Assembly (NCBI GenBank): GCA_049289295.1
Contig: JBATLL010000016.1
Coordinates: forward strand, 1-64,000
Direction: 5' to 3'
Source of the DNA: BOKV01 sp049289295
GTDB taxonomy: Bacteria; Pseudomonadota; Alphaproteobacteria; Rhizobiales; Rhizobiaceae
Length of the DNA stretch: 64,000 bases
In this document: positions 36,209 through 45,210 of the stretch, piece by piece
How positions within the stretch are numbered: the first letter of the stretch is position 1
How the letters are laid out: each line of letters begins with the position of its first letter
Translations under genes and position numbers: made by a program
The notes under the pieces: generated by a model
Database searches by the model: none
Told to the model about the DNA's origin: nothing
What the model saw: the letters and a program-made list of their open reading frames with translations, nothing else

Positions 36209-36280
36209 TTATGGGCCGCATGAGGCGGTTGCAAAAGCCTTTTGCCCGGTACAGGATCGCGCGTCTTCAGGGAGGATAAA

Positions 36281-36676
36281 ATGCCGATAGTCCCGGTCAA
36301 GGAACTGGTGGAACGCGCAAACAAGCAGGTGACAACCCTGAGCGCGGCAGAAGCAGGCGCACTGGCGACAGGCGGGCAGGCAATGCTCGTCGACATTCGC
36401 GATATTCGCGAACTCGATCGCGAGGGCAGGGTGGATGGGGCCTTTCACGCCCCGCGCGGCATGCTGGAATTCTGGTTCGACCCGCAAAGCCCCTATCACA
36501 AGGATGTATTCGCCGACGAATCGCGCACCTTTGTTCTCTTCTGTGCGGCTGGCTGGCGCTCAGCCCTGGCTGCAAAGACGCTCGAAGATATGGGATTTAC
36601 GAATATTGCCCATGTCGATGGCGGCTTTGGCGCCCTCAAGCAGTCCGGCATTGCCATCACCGTCAGGGAAAAATGA
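36281..36676 (+). CDS. Single-domain rhodanese (sulfurtransferase)
   Basis: A 131-residue rhodanese with the active-site loop around Cys88 (CAAGWRSA), the VDIRDIRELDREG motif and the usual GLYLL-type helix region GGFGALKQSG near the end. It transfers sulfane sulfur in the cytoplasm; the acceptor is unknown. The ATG at 36281 follows GGAGGATAAA. Confidence 0.9.
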   Translation: MPIVPVKELVERANKQVTTLSAAEAGALATGGQAMLVDIRDIRELDREGRVDGAFHAPRGMLEFWFDPQSPYHKDVFADESRTFVLFCAAGWRSALAAKTLEDMGFTNIAHVDGGFGALKQSGIAITVREK

Positions 36677-36751
36677 CCGCTGGCTGTGGAAAAGAGCCGC
36701 CGGGGTTCGAAGCGGTTTGAACCCGGCCTGTGTGCCCGCTAAGCTTTGCCC

Positions 36752-37186
36752 ATGCCACTCCATCTCCTCAAGCTTTGCGTCGGTGCCGCCACGGTCGAGG
36801 AACAGGCCCAATGGATCGAGCAAAGACAGGCACAACGGCGCAGCGACGGCAAGCCCGCTGAATCGATCCACACCACGCGCATGATACCCAAACGGGCTGA
36901 AGAACTGCTGGATGGCGGTTCGCTCTACTGGGTCATCAAGGGCAATGTACAGGCTCGCCAGCGCCTACTCGATATTCGCCCCTTCGTGGATGGGGACGGC
37001 ATTGCGCGGTGCGATCTTGTGATGGAACCGAAACTGGTGCTGACGGCATGGCAGCCAAGGCGCGCGTTCCAGGGCTGGCGCTATCTGAAGTCCGCTGACG
37101 CCCCCCTTGATCTGGGGGGTGGCGAAGGGGTCGCGGCACTGCCGCCGCAACTGCGTTCAGAGCTCGCACAATTGGGACTTCTGTAA
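36752..37186 (+). CDS. DUF1489 family protein
   Basis: A 144-residue protein matching DUF1489, restricted mainly to alphaproteobacteria. Conserved parts are HLLKLCVGA at the N-terminus, TTRMIPKRAEELLDGGSLYW and GWRYLKSADAPLD near the end. Function unknown. It lies before mipZ but with a separate 180-bp gap. Confidence 0.85.
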   Translation: MPLHLLKLCVGAATVEEQAQWIEQRQAQRRSDGKPAESIHTTRMIPKRAEELLDGGSLYWVIKGNVQARQRLLDIRPFVDGDGIARCDLVMEPKLVLTAWQPRRAFQGWRYLKSADAPLDLGGGEGVAALPPQLRSELAQLGLL

Positions 37187-37256
37187 CCCCGATTGAGACG
37201 AAAACCGCAAGTCATTGTTCGCAAACGTACATTTGACCTGCCGCCCGGCAATTATT

Positions 37257-37270
37257 CTTAACCAGTCTTA
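37257..37270 (+). promoter_or_regulatory. TTAA repeat upstream of mipZ (possible CtrA-type site)
   Basis: TTAACC (37257-37262) and a second TTAA (37267-37270) are separated by 6 bp rather than the consensus 7. The half-site TTAACCAG is close to TTAACCAT. Suggestive only. Confidence 0.25.
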
Positions 37271-37369
37271 AACAAATTCGATTAAGGCCTCTCTGGCATG
37301 TTGATGTTGGAGGCGATTTGGTCAACACTGTATCTCAGGGGCGGGCGTTGAGTTGTGGGTCGATCGCCA

Positions 37370-38296
37370 ATGAACATGCTTGGTTTGAGAGATGCTGGGC
37401 CGCGCCAGGCCTACGTCATAGTCTGTGGGAACGAAAAAGGCGGTTCCGGCAAGACGACGACTGCCATGCACTTGCTGGTAGCTCTGCTCAATGCAGGCCA
37501 CAAGGTCGCCAGCATCGATCTCGACAGCCGCCAGCAAAGCCTGACGCGTTACATCGAGAACAGACAGGCATCACGACGTCGCCGCGGGCTTCAATTGCCG
37601 ATGCCCGACCACTTCGTGCTGAAGGGACAGCGCAGCGACTCTGTCGTCGAGAACGAGAATGCTGAACTTGCCAATTTCCATGACATCCTCCAGCAGGTCG
37701 AGCGCACGCACGATTTCATCCTGATCGACACGCCCGGCCATGATGGCTACACCATGCGGCTTGCCCATTCGATGGCAGACACGCTGGTCACCCCGATCAA
37801 CGATTCCTACGTGGATTTCGATGTTCTGGCCCATATCGACCCGGCAACGGGCGAAGTGATCGACATTTCCCACTATGCAAACATGGTGCGTGAGGCTCGC
37901 CGCCATCGCCGCAGTGTCGACAATGGCCTGATGGACTGGGTGGTCGTCCGCAACCGGCTGTCGCACGTCACCTCGCGTAACAATCAGAAGCTCAACGATA
38001 GCCTCAAGGACCTGTCGATGCGCCTTGGCTGCAGGCTGGCCGATGGTATTTCGGAACGCGTGATCTTCCGCGAACTTTTCCCGCTCGGCCTGACCGCGCT
38101 GGACGAGATGAGCAACACGACGCTGGGAGAGGGGCCGAGCCTGTCGCACCTGTCCGCGCGCCAGGAAGTGCGTGCCCTGCTCAACATCCTCAAATTGCCG
38201 ATTGACGAGACCGGTCGGCGCAGGGCGCAGGCGCGCCGGGTCTGGCTCGAAAACGCTTCGCGGCCGCTTGAAGATATCGGCATCTTCGCCGATTGA
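37370..38296 (+). CDS. mipZ: Division-site positioning ATPase MipZ
   Basis: A 308-residue ParA/MinD-type ATPase that forms gradients from the poles via ParB and inhibits FtsZ there, so the Z ring forms at midcell. The deviant Walker A is NEKGGSGKTTTAM (residues 21-33), switch I region SIDLDSRQQSLTRY and Walker B FILIDTPGHDG follow. C-terminal LGEGPSLSHLSARQEVR is typical of MipZ. ATG 37370 is preferred to the GTG at 37355. Confidence 0.95.
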   Translation: MNMLGLRDAGPRQAYVIVCGNEKGGSGKTTTAMHLLVALLNAGHKVASIDLDSRQQSLTRYIENRQASRRRRGLQLPMPDHFVLKGQRSDSVVENENAELANFHDILQQVERTHDFILIDTPGHDGYTMRLAHSMADTLVTPINDSYVDFDVLAHIDPATGEVIDISHYANMVREARRHRRSVDNGLMDWVVVRNRLSHVTSRNNQKLNDSLKDLSMRLGCRLADGISERVIFRELFPLGLTALDEMSNTTLGEGPSLSHLSARQEVRALLNILKLPIDETGRRRAQARRVWLENASRPLEDIGIFAD

Positions 38297-38364
38297 CCCG
38301 CCTTCAGGGCGATATTCGCAGATCCTGCACTTGCGAACCGCCTGCCAAACGCCAAATATCATGT

Positions 38365-39099
38365 ATGGCCAAGAGCAAGGTGCCGGTTCCAGGCACAAAA
38401 AAATCAGGCAATTCGTCACTTGTCGGTACATCAAGTCCGGCAGAACTGGCCGTTTTTCTCGAATCCGCAAGGAAACTCGATCCCCGTTCCGGTGGACGGC
38501 TGATTTTCGCTCTTGATGCCACGATGAGCCGGCAGCCGGCATGGGATCGCGCCATGCAGCATCAGGCCGCCATGTTCGATGCTGTTGCCCGGATCGGCAC
38601 GCTCGCCGTGCAACTGGTCTATTTTCGGGGCTTCGGCGAATGCCGTGCGTCGCGCTGGGTGCTGGATGGCGGTTCGCTGGGCGCCCTGATGACCGGGATA
38701 GAATGCCGGGGCGGCATGACCCAGATCGCCAAGGTGCTCTCGCATGGCATCAAGGAAAACGCCAGGGCAAAGGTCGCGGCACTTGTCTTCATCGGGGATG
38801 CTGTCGAGGAAGATGTTGATCGTCTGTGCCACCTGGCTGGTGAACTTGCCGTCAGTGGTACACGCATTTTCCTGTTCCAGGATGGTCATGACAGCGTTGC
38901 GGAAAAGGCATTTCGCGAAATGGCACGGTTGAGCCGCGGCGCATGGTTTCGCCTGGGTGACAGTTCGGCAGGAGACCTTGCAGAACTGTTGTCGGTCATA
39001 GCAGTCTATGCGAGCGGCGGACGCGACGCGCTTGTTCAGGACAAATCCAGGGCATCGCGCCTGTTGCTGGAACAGATGAATCGCCGAGGAGGCAGCTAG
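38365..39099 (+). CDS. VWA-like protein of unknown function
   Basis: A 244-residue cytosolic protein. The central part resembles a von Willebrand A domain: RLIFALDATMSRQPAWDRAM in place of the DxSxS loop (here DATMS), a conserved Thr in GGMTQIAKVL, and ALVFIGDAVEED as the third metal-site strand. The variant MIDAS could bind a metal ion. Its stop is 2 bp before the J-protein gene, so the two are probably one transcription unit, behind mipZ. Confidence 0.75.
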   Translation: MAKSKVPVPGTKKSGNSSLVGTSSPAELAVFLESARKLDPRSGGRLIFALDATMSRQPAWDRAMQHQAAMFDAVARIGTLAVQLVYFRGFGECRASRWVLDGGSLGALMTGIECRGGMTQIAKVLSHGIKENARAKVAALVFIGDAVEEDVDRLCHLAGELAVSGTRIFLFQDGHDSVAEKAFREMARLSRGAWFRLGDSSAGDLAELLSVIAVYASGGRDALVQDKSRASRLLLEQMNRRGGS

Positions 39100-39101
39100 G
39101 C

Positions 39102-39779
39102 ATGCCCTACATTCTGGTCTTTCTGCTGCTTGTACTTCTCACCGCGCTCCTGATGAGTGCTTCGCCAAAACAGCTCGCCCAGACATTGCGACTGGCCGGT
39201 CCCGTGCTGCTGCTGGCTGCGGGCGGGCTGCTTACCGCCATCGGCAGGGGAGGCATTGGAATTCCGATAGCCGGCATTGGCCTGGCGCTGTGGTCGCGCC
39301 TCCGCCAGTCGCAGCCGGTGCAGACCGCGTCACCTGCCGGCCAGTCGACCGTTCGAACTGCAATGCTGGAAATGAACCTCGATCACGAAACGGGCGATCT
39401 CGACGGCACGGTGCTCACGGGTGAACATGAAGGCAAGCGGCTTTCAGTTCTCGATGAGGAACTGCTGCTGCACCTGTTTGCCGAAATGTCCGCCGACCGC
39501 GAGAGCGGGCGTCTACTGGAGGCGTATCTTGACCGCAGGATTCCCGGCTGGCGAGAACACGCTGACGCGGACAATGGCGCGTGGCAGGGCAGCCCGTCGG
39601 GCTCTGGCGCCATGACCAAGCAGGAGGCCTATCAGATTCTGGGTCTTTCGCCTGGTGCGGACCCGCAGGAGATCCGAAAGGCCCACCACAGGCTTATGAA
39701 GCGAGTTCACCCCGACGGTGGCGGCTCCACTTTTCTCGCTTCGAAAATCAATGAAGCCAAGGATGTTCTTCTCGATTGA
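39102..39779 (+). CDS. Membrane-anchored J-domain protein
   Basis: A 225-residue protein: N-terminal membrane helices (residues 1-18 and about 33-64), a middle linker of about 90 residues, and a C-terminal J domain (about 172-225) with the HPD motif in RVHPDGGGS and YQILGLSPGADPQEIRKAHHRL. This arrangement (membrane anchor then C-terminal J domain) is like mitochondrial Pam18/TIM14, which stimulates an Hsp70. The Hsp70 partner would be DnaK, not in this window. Confidence 0.82.
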   Translation: MPYILVFLLLVLLTALLMSASPKQLAQTLRLAGPVLLLAAGGLLTAIGRGGIGIPIAGIGLALWSRLRQSQPVQTASPAGQSTVRTAMLEMNLDHETGDLDGTVLTGEHEGKRLSVLDEELLLHLFAEMSADRESGRLLEAYLDRRIPGWREHADADNGAWQGSPSGSGAMTKQEAYQILGLSPGADPQEIRKAHHRLMKRVHPDGGGSTFLASKINEAKDVLLD

Positions 39780-39835
39780 CATGCGCTCCCCCACACAAGA
39801 CCAGAGACGGGAATGCTGACTGATTTGCCGGACTG

Positions 39836-41272
39836 TCAGTTATAGACGGCCAGGCAGGCGAACTTCTTCTTCTTCAACATGCCGCATGCGTTCCATGCTG
39901 CATCCTTCGACGAGAAACCGGCGAAACGTGCGCGATACAGAAGATCGCCATTTTTCTCGACGGTTTCCGTGTAATTCGACATCGTCCCCAACACTGAGGG
40001 TGCCTTGGCACGGGCCTTCTCAAGCAGATTGAGGGCCGATTGTTGCGAATCCGTGGCACCGATCTGGATTTGCCAGCCTGCAGCAGCCTGCTGCACGTCT
40101 TCGCGGGCCTGTGCGCCTGCACCAACCGGCTCGACCGGCGTTATGGATGCGGTCACGACTGGGTCCGTTGCAGACGGGGAGGGCGTTGGCACGGGAAGCT
40201 TCTTGCCGCTCAACTGGCGCAATTTCTTCTGGATCAGATCGACATTGAACACGGCCGACTTGATGACGCCGGGTTCACCACCGGTATGCGCCTCTGCCAC
40301 GCGCTGGCTGACCGGATCGTCATTTGTCTCGCGGTACACCGGCAGCGGCCCTTTCTTGGGCAGGGTAACCGCGTTGCTCGTCTGCGCTGCTGCAACAGTC
40401 ATGGATTGCGACTGGGTGCGCGCCACGAGCATCTTGTCACGGCCCCTGGAAGCGCGCGGCAGATAGCTGTTGATGAGTTTCACCATCTGCTGGTTTCGTG
40501 CCTTGCCCGAGCTTCCACCCATCACCACTGCAACAATCGAGCGCCCATCGCGTTCGACGGAGGATACGAGGTTGAACCCCGAAGCGCGGGTATAGCCCGT
40601 CTTGATGCCATCCATGCCCTTGACGTGGCCAAGCAGGCGGTTGTGGTTGCCCATCCGCTTCTTGCCATAGGTAAAGGAGCGGGTTGAGAAATAGTCATAA
40701 TATTGCGGGAAGTGCTCGCGAAGCGCCACGCCGAGCGTTGCCATGTCCCGCGCTGTTGTTGACTGCGCCGAGTTGGGCAGGCCGGAGGCGTTCTTGAAGG
40801 TGGTGTTGCGCATGCCCAACTGACGGGCCTTGCGGGTCATCATGGCCGCAAACTCGCTTTCGCTGCCGCCAATATGCTCTGCAACCGCTGCCGCTACATC
40901 ATTGGCCGACTTGGTCACGAGAGCCAGGATGGCCTGTTCGGCAGTAACCGTTCCACCCGGCTTGATGCCAAGCTTGGAGGGCTGCATCGAAGCCGCCCTG
41001 GCTGATACGCTGATGCGCGTGCGCTTGCTGATCTTGCCGCCATCCATTGCCTCGAACAGCATGTAGAGCGTCATCATCTTCGTGAGCGAAGCGGGATAGG
41101 CTTTCGAATCGCCACGATGGCTGTAGAGCACCTTGCCGGTCTTGGCATCCAGCACAAAGCCCGAATAGGTTGCCGCATTCGCCTGGCTTGTGGCTACGAG
41201 CAGCAGTGAGAAGGCGACGGCTGCCATGAAGGCACGCAAGGTGCCCGACTTGAAAAAGGCTGTGGTACGCAA
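39836..41272 (-). CDS. D-alanyl-D-alanine carboxypeptidase with SPOR domain
   Basis: A 478-residue periplasmic penicillin-binding protein that trims stem peptides of peptidoglycan. Signal peptide ends about residue 33. Active-site motifs: SLTK (Ser62, Lys65), SAN (122-124) and KTG (224-226). A Pro/Thr-rich linker leads to a C-terminal SPOR domain (about 398-478), which binds denuded glycan at division sites, so the enzyme is probably recruited to the septum. DacA/DacC-like. Confidence 0.95.
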   Translation of the reverse strand: MRTTAFFKSGTLRAFMAAVAFSLLLVATSQANAATYSGFVLDAKTGKVLYSHRGDSKAYPASLTKMMTLYMLFEAMDGGKISKRTRISVSARAASMQPSKLGIKPGGTVTAEQAILALVTKSANDVAAAVAEHIGGSESEFAAMMTRKARQLGMRNTTFKNASGLPNSAQSTTARDMATLGVALREHFPQYYDYFSTRSFTYGKKRMGNHNRLLGHVKGMDGIKTGYTRASGFNLVSSVERDGRSIVAVVMGGSSGKARNQQMVKLINSYLPRASRGRDKMLVARTQSQSMTVAAAQTSNAVTLPKKGPLPVYRETNDDPVSQRVAEAHTGGEPGVIKSAVFNVDLIQKKLRQLSGKKLPVPTPSPSATDPVVTASITPVEPVGAGAQAREDVQQAAAGWQIQIGATDSQQSALNLLEKARAKAPSVLGTMSNYTETVEKNGDLLYRARFAGFSSKDAAWNACGMLKKKKFACLAVYN

Positions 41273-41417
41273 AACAAATCCCCAGATATCGGCGTACTGC
41301 CGCTACACCAGTGAGCGCGATACATCCCGCGCTGTTCCCTCCACATTAGCCGCGCATGGTTACCAAGCGGTTTACCGGATTCATAAAAGAGCCCGGAATC
41401 TCACAGACAAAAATATT

Positions 41418-41456
41418 GCACTGCACAAAAATCGCTTGACATTATTGTGCAGTGCA
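41418..41456. promoter_or_regulatory. Paired TGCAnTGCA operators at the phasin promoter
   Basis: Two 11-bp arms, GCACTGCACAA (41418-41428) and TTGTGCAGTGC (41445-41455), are exact reverse complements. Each contains the quasi-palindrome TGCA-N-TGCA; their centres (41421 and 41452) are 31 bp apart, close to three helical turns, so two dimers would sit on one face of the DNA. TGC-rich palindromes are the reported targets of PhaR, the PHB-sensing repressor of alphaproteobacteria; that identity is an inference. Confidence 0.7.
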
Positions 41457-41464
41457 CATATCTT
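41436..41464 (+). promoter_or_regulatory. Phasin promoter
   Basis: TTGACA (41436-41441) and TATCTT (41459-41464) with a 17-bp spacer form the best promoter match seen in this window. One arm of the dyad lies just upstream of the -35 and the other fills the spacer, an arrangement suited to repression. The phasin ATG follows at 41558. Confidence 0.75.
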
Positions 41465-41557
41465 CGCGTCATCAGAAACAACACCGGCGCGGCAGCACTG
41501 TCAGCAAGCCCGGTTAGTGCAATTGCCCCCCAAGTGAAGACCCGAAAGGCCACGAAA

Positions 41558-41890
41558 ATGATGAACAACTTTGAATCAATGCAGAAGCAGGGCCAGGAAA
41601 ACATGGACCTCGCCATGAAGAGCCTGAACGCCGTTTCCAAGGGCTTCCAGGAAATCGCCAAGGAAGCAGCCGATTACGCCAAGAGCTCCTTCGACAATTC
41701 CTCAGCGGTTGCCGAGAAGCTGATGGCAGTCAAGTCGCCGGAAAAGGCATTTGAAATCCAGAGCGAATTCGCCAAGTCGGCCTACGAAACCTTCGTTGCA
41801 CAGGCAACCCGCATGGGCGAGCTGTATGTCGGCGTCGCCAAGGAAGCCTACAAGCCATTCGAAGGCATCATGCCAAAGGCTGCGAAGTAA
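41558..41890 (+). CDS. Phasin (polyhydroxyalkanoate granule protein)
   Basis: A 110-residue amphipathic helical protein of the phasin family, which coats PHA granules. The core EKLMAVKSPEKAFEIQSEFA and YETFVAQATRMGELY is typical, as is FNNFESMQKQGQENMDLAM-like N-terminal sequence (here MMNNFESMQKQGQENMDL). Two ATGs (41558, 41561) are possible starts. No PHA synthase genes are in the window. Confidence 0.92.
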   Translation: MMNNFESMQKQGQENMDLAMKSLNAVSKGFQEIAKEAADYAKSSFDNSSAVAEKLMAVKSPEKAFEIQSEFAKSAYETFVAQATRMGELYVGVAKEAYKPFEGIMPKAAK

Positions 41891-41918
41891 TTTTCTGCCG
41901 CAAGGCAACTTCGACTAC

Positions 41919-41950
41919 GAAAGACCCGGCTGGAAACGGCCGGGTCTTTC
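41919..41950 (+). terminator. Intrinsic terminator of the phasin gene
   Basis: A perfect 12-bp stem (GAAAGACCCGGC at 41919-41930, GCCGGGTCTTTC at 41939-41950) with an 8-nt loop. The T-rich right arm supplies most of the T-run. Confidence 0.88.
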
Positions 41951-42353
41951 TGCGTTTGGGCCCTGGCGAGAAAGGATTGGGCAGGCGGGGGTGAAAATCA
42001 TCGTGCGACTGCTTATTTGCACAGGGAAGACGGGATGGCTGCGCCTCGATTGCCTCAAGCAGATTTGCCTTTGATCTGCCGGGCGGGGGTTGCATACTGA
42101 CCGCATGTGATTTGCCGACGGGCGGCTTACCTTGTGCCTTGGTCCTGAAATGGACGGCGCTTCGTGAACGGCCTTTCGAGAATGAAGGATGAGCGGCCGC
42201 GGCTGCGACGGATTGTAAATGAATCGGATCGGACATCGTCATCCGGCTGGCGAATTGGACGGCAAAAGCGCTGCCCGGCCTGTCAGCAGGGACAAAAATC
42301 GCGAATTGGGCAAAGCCTTGCCACAAATTTCCTTTTCTTTTGGACCTGCCAGG
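41951..42353. other. Roughly 400-bp stretch between phasin terminator and clpS
   Basis: No protein gene that I can support; a long minus-strand frame here runs antisense through clpS and is a shadow. A possible clpS promoter is TTGATC (42071-42076) with CATACT (42093-42098), 16 bp apart, which would leave a long leader of about 255 nt. Nothing else named. Confidence 0.5.
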
Positions 42354-42683
42354 ATGCAGGATGAAGGGGACGGCAAAAACAAATCGGGGCCTGGCGTGGG
42401 TGTGGCAACCCGCACCAAGCCCAAGACCAAGAAGCCGAGCCTCTATCGGGTACTGCTTCTCAACGACGATTTCACGCCGATGGAGTTTGTGGTTCATGTG
42501 CTGGAACGCTTCTTTTCGAAAACACGCGAACAGGCGACCCAGATCATGCTTCATGTCCATCATCACGGTGTAGGCGAGTGCGGCGTGTACACCTATGAGG
42601 TTGCCGAGACCAAGGTGACCTTGGTCATGGACTTCGCACGAAAGCATCAGCATCCGCTGCAATGCGTAATGGAAAAGAAGTAG
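42354..42683 (+). CDS. clpS: ATP-dependent Clp protease adaptor ClpS
   Basis: A 109-residue adaptor that delivers N-degron substrates to ClpAP. Conserved: YRVLLLNDDFTPMEFVVHVL (with the Asn-Asp-Asp N-degron pocket) and MLHVHHHGVGECGVYTYEVA. The first 30 residues are a variable, basic, disordered tail. Start at ATG 42354; an upstream frame from 42219 is not credible. It lies 14 bp before clpA, its partner. Confidence 0.95.
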   Translation: MQDEGDGKNKSGPGVGVATRTKPKTKKPSLYRVLLLNDDFTPMEFVVHVLERFFSKTREQATQIMLHVHHHGVGECGVYTYEVAETKVTLVMDFARKHQHPLQCVMEKK

Positions 42684-42696
42684 ACGGAGCAATTCC

Positions 42697-45132
42697 TTGC
42701 CATCATTCACCGACAGTCTCGAAAAAGCCCTGCACAAGGCACTGACCTACGCCAACGAGCGTAGCCAGGAATTCGCGACACTCGAACATCTGCTTCTTGC
42801 CCTCGTCGACGACACTGACGCGGCCGCGGTAATGCGCGCCTGCAATGTCGACATTGAGCAGCTTCGCCGCAACCTCACCGAATATGTCGACACGGAACTG
42901 TCGAACCTGGTGACGGATTATGACGAGGACGCCAAACCGACAGCTGGTTTCCAGCGCGTCATCCAGCGCGCCGTCATCCATGTGCAGTCTTCCGGACGCG
43001 AGGAAGTGACGGGCGCTAACGTGCTTGTCGCCATCTTTGCCGAGCGCGAATCGCACGCCGCCTATTTCCTGCAGGAGCAGGAGATGACCCGCTACGACGC
43101 GGTGAACTACATTTCACATGGCATCGCCAAGCGTCCGGGCAGTTCGGAAAGCCGTCCTGTTCGCGGGGCCGATGACGAGCATTCTGGCAATGGCGAGGAA
43201 GAATCCAAGCCCAAGGGCGATGCACTCGATGCCTATTGCGTCAATCTCAACAAGAAGGCGAAGTCTGGCCGTATCGACCCGCTGATCGGTCGCCATTCGG
43301 AAGTGAATCGCACGATCCAGATCCTTTGCCGCCGTTCCAAGAACAATCCGCTCTTCGTTGGCGATCCCGGCGTCGGCAAGACGGCGATTGCTGAGGGCCT
43401 TGCCAAGCGCATCGTCGAGGGCGATGTGCCGGAAGTGCTCAAGGATTGCACCATCTTCGCGCTGGACATGGGTACATTGCTTGCCGGCACGCGCTATCGT
43501 GGCGACTTCGAGGAACGCCTCAAGCAGGTCATCAAGGAAATCGAGGAACTGCCCGGCGCCATCATGTTCATTGATGAAATCCACACCGTGATCGGTGCGG
43601 GTGCGACGTCTGGCGGGGCAATGGATGCTTCGAACCTGCTCAAACCGGCTCTGTCGGCTGGCACGATCCGCTGCATCGGGTCCACGACCTACAAGGAATA
43701 TCGCCAGTTCTTCGAGAAGGACCGCGCACTCGTGCGCCGGTTCCAGAAGATCGACGTCAACGAACCGACCATTCAGGATTCCATCGAGATCATGAAGGGC
43801 CTCAAGCCCTATTTCGAGGAGTTCCACAAAGTCAAGTACACTGCCGAAGCAATCAAGGCGGCGGTCGAACTTTCCTCGCGCTACATCAATGACCGCAAGC
43901 TCCCGGACAAGGCAATCGACGTGGTTGACGAGACCGGTGCATCGCAGAAGCTCCTGCCTGAAAACAAGCGCAAGAAGCAGATCGGTATTCGCGAGATCGA
44001 GGAAACCGTTGCAACGATGGCCCGCATCCCACCCAAGAGCGTGTCGAAAGACGACGCCATGGTGCTCGCCAATCTCGAAGAGCAGCTGAAGCGGGTGGTA
44101 TACGGCCAGGATCAGGCAATCGAGGCGCTTGCAGCCTCCATCAAGCTTGCCCGTGCTGGCTTGCGTGAACCGGACAAGCCGATTGGCGCCTACCTGTTCT
44201 CAGGTCCAACCGGCGTCGGCAAGACCGAAGTCGCGCGCCAGCTTGCCAGCACCCTCGGGGTGAAGCTGATCCGCTTCGACATGTCGGAATACATGGAGCG
44301 TCACACCGTTTCGCGGCTCATTGGCGCGCCTCCGGGCTATGTCGGCTTCGACCAGGGCGGCCTGCTGACCGATGGCGTTGATCAGCATCCCCACAGTGTG
44401 CTGCTGCTGGACGAGATCGAAAAGGCCCATCCGGACCTGTTCAACATCCTCCTGCAGGTGATGGACCATGGCAAGTTGACCGATCACAACGGCAAGCAGG
44501 TCGATTTCCGCAACACGATCATCATCATGACCACCAATGCCGGCGCGTCCGACATGCAGAAGGCGGCAATCGGATTTGGTTCGACCAAGCGCACTGGCGA
44601 TGACGAGGAGGCGATCAACCGCCTCTTCGCACCCGAATTCCGCAACCGTCTCGATGCGATCATTCCGTTTGGTTCCTTGCCGACACCAGTCATTCACAAG
44701 GTCGTCGAGAAGTTCATCATGCAGCTCGAAGCCCAGCTTTCCGAGCGTGGCGTGACATTCGAGCTTTCGAACGAAGCGGTATCCTGGCTTGCGACCAAGG
44801 GCTTTGACGAGCGCATGGGCGCGCGCCCGCTTGCCCGTGTCATTCAGGAATACATCAAGAAGCCGCTGGCCGATGAGGTCCTGTTCGGCAAGCTCAAGAC
44901 CGGTGGCACGGTCAAGGTCACCCTTGGCAAGGACAAGGAAGGCCGCGAGAAGCTGATGCTCGAAGCGATCGAGGACAAGCCGGTCAAGGCACGTCCGCCG
45001 TCTTCGGCGAAGGGTTCGCCCGGCGCCAGGAAGGCGCAGGCCAAGACCGCCAAACCCGGCAAGGGACCAAAGCCCGGCAGTGGGCGCGGTTCGGGTACCG
45101 GCCTCGTGCCAAAGGTCCCGCTGAAGACCTGA
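42697..45132 (+). CDS. clpA: ATP-dependent Clp protease ATP-binding subunit ClpA
   Basis: An 811-residue AAA+ unfoldase that feeds ClpP. An N-domain (1-145) binds ClpS. The first AAA+ module has Walker A GDPGVGKTAIAE and the second GPTGVGKTEVARQ, with the DNGKQVDFRNTI region and a C-terminal Lys/Pro-rich tail of about 50 residues that is longer than in E. coli. The start codon is a TTG at 42697 with GGAG at 42686-42689, seven bases upstream. Confidence 0.97.
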   Translation: MPSFTDSLEKALHKALTYANERSQEFATLEHLLLALVDDTDAAAVMRACNVDIEQLRRNLTEYVDTELSNLVTDYDEDAKPTAGFQRVIQRAVIHVQSSGREEVTGANVLVAIFAERESHAAYFLQEQEMTRYDAVNYISHGIAKRPGSSESRPVRGADDEHSGNGEEESKPKGDALDAYCVNLNKKAKSGRIDPLIGRHSEVNRTIQILCRRSKNNPLFVGDPGVGKTAIAEGLAKRIVEGDVPEVLKDCTIFALDMGTLLAGTRYRGDFEERLKQVIKEIEELPGAIMFIDEIHTVIGAGATSGGAMDASNLLKPALSAGTIRCIGSTTYKEYRQFFEKDRALVRRFQKIDVNEPTIQDSIEIMKGLKPYFEEFHKVKYTAEAIKAAVELSSRYINDRKLPDKAIDVVDETGASQKLLPENKRKKQIGIREIEETVATMARIPPKSVSKDDAMVLANLEEQLKRVVYGQDQAIEALAASIKLARAGLREPDKPIGAYLFSGPTGVGKTEVARQLASTLGVKLIRFDMSEYMERHTVSRLIGAPPGYVGFDQGGLLTDGVDQHPHSVLLLDEIEKAHPDLFNILLQVMDHGKLTDHNGKQVDFRNTIIIMTTNAGASDMQKAAIGFGSTKRTGDDEEAINRLFAPEFRNRLDAIIPFGSLPTPVIHKVVEKFIMQLEAQLSERGVTFELSNEAVSWLATKGFDERMGARPLARVIQEYIKKPLADEVLFGKLKTGGTVKVTLGKDKEGREKLMLEAIEDKPVKARPPSSAKGSPGARKAQAKTAKPGKGPKPGSGRGSGTGLVPKVPLKT

Positions 45133-45164
45133 TCCACCGCAATCAGTTGGCAGAAAGCGAATTG

Positions 45165-45210
45165 TCGACCCGTCTTTGCCTGTTGACACAGGCAAAATCG
45201 GGTCGATTTT
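45165..45210 (+). terminator. Intrinsic terminator of clpA
   Basis: TCGACCCG (45165-45172) pairs with CGGGTCGA (45199-45206), with an inner TTGCCTG/CAGGCAA stem and a 3x3 internal loop, then TTTT. It lies about 33 bp behind the clpA stop. A second hairpin (CGGGGGCA 45298-45305 against TGCCCCCG 45319-45326) sits in the leader of the next gene without a T-run. Confidence 0.85.

Noticed and set aside
41868..42737. Minus-strand frame spanning the phasin terminator, gap and clpS
   Set aside because: It crosses a clear terminator and the whole of clpS on the other strand.
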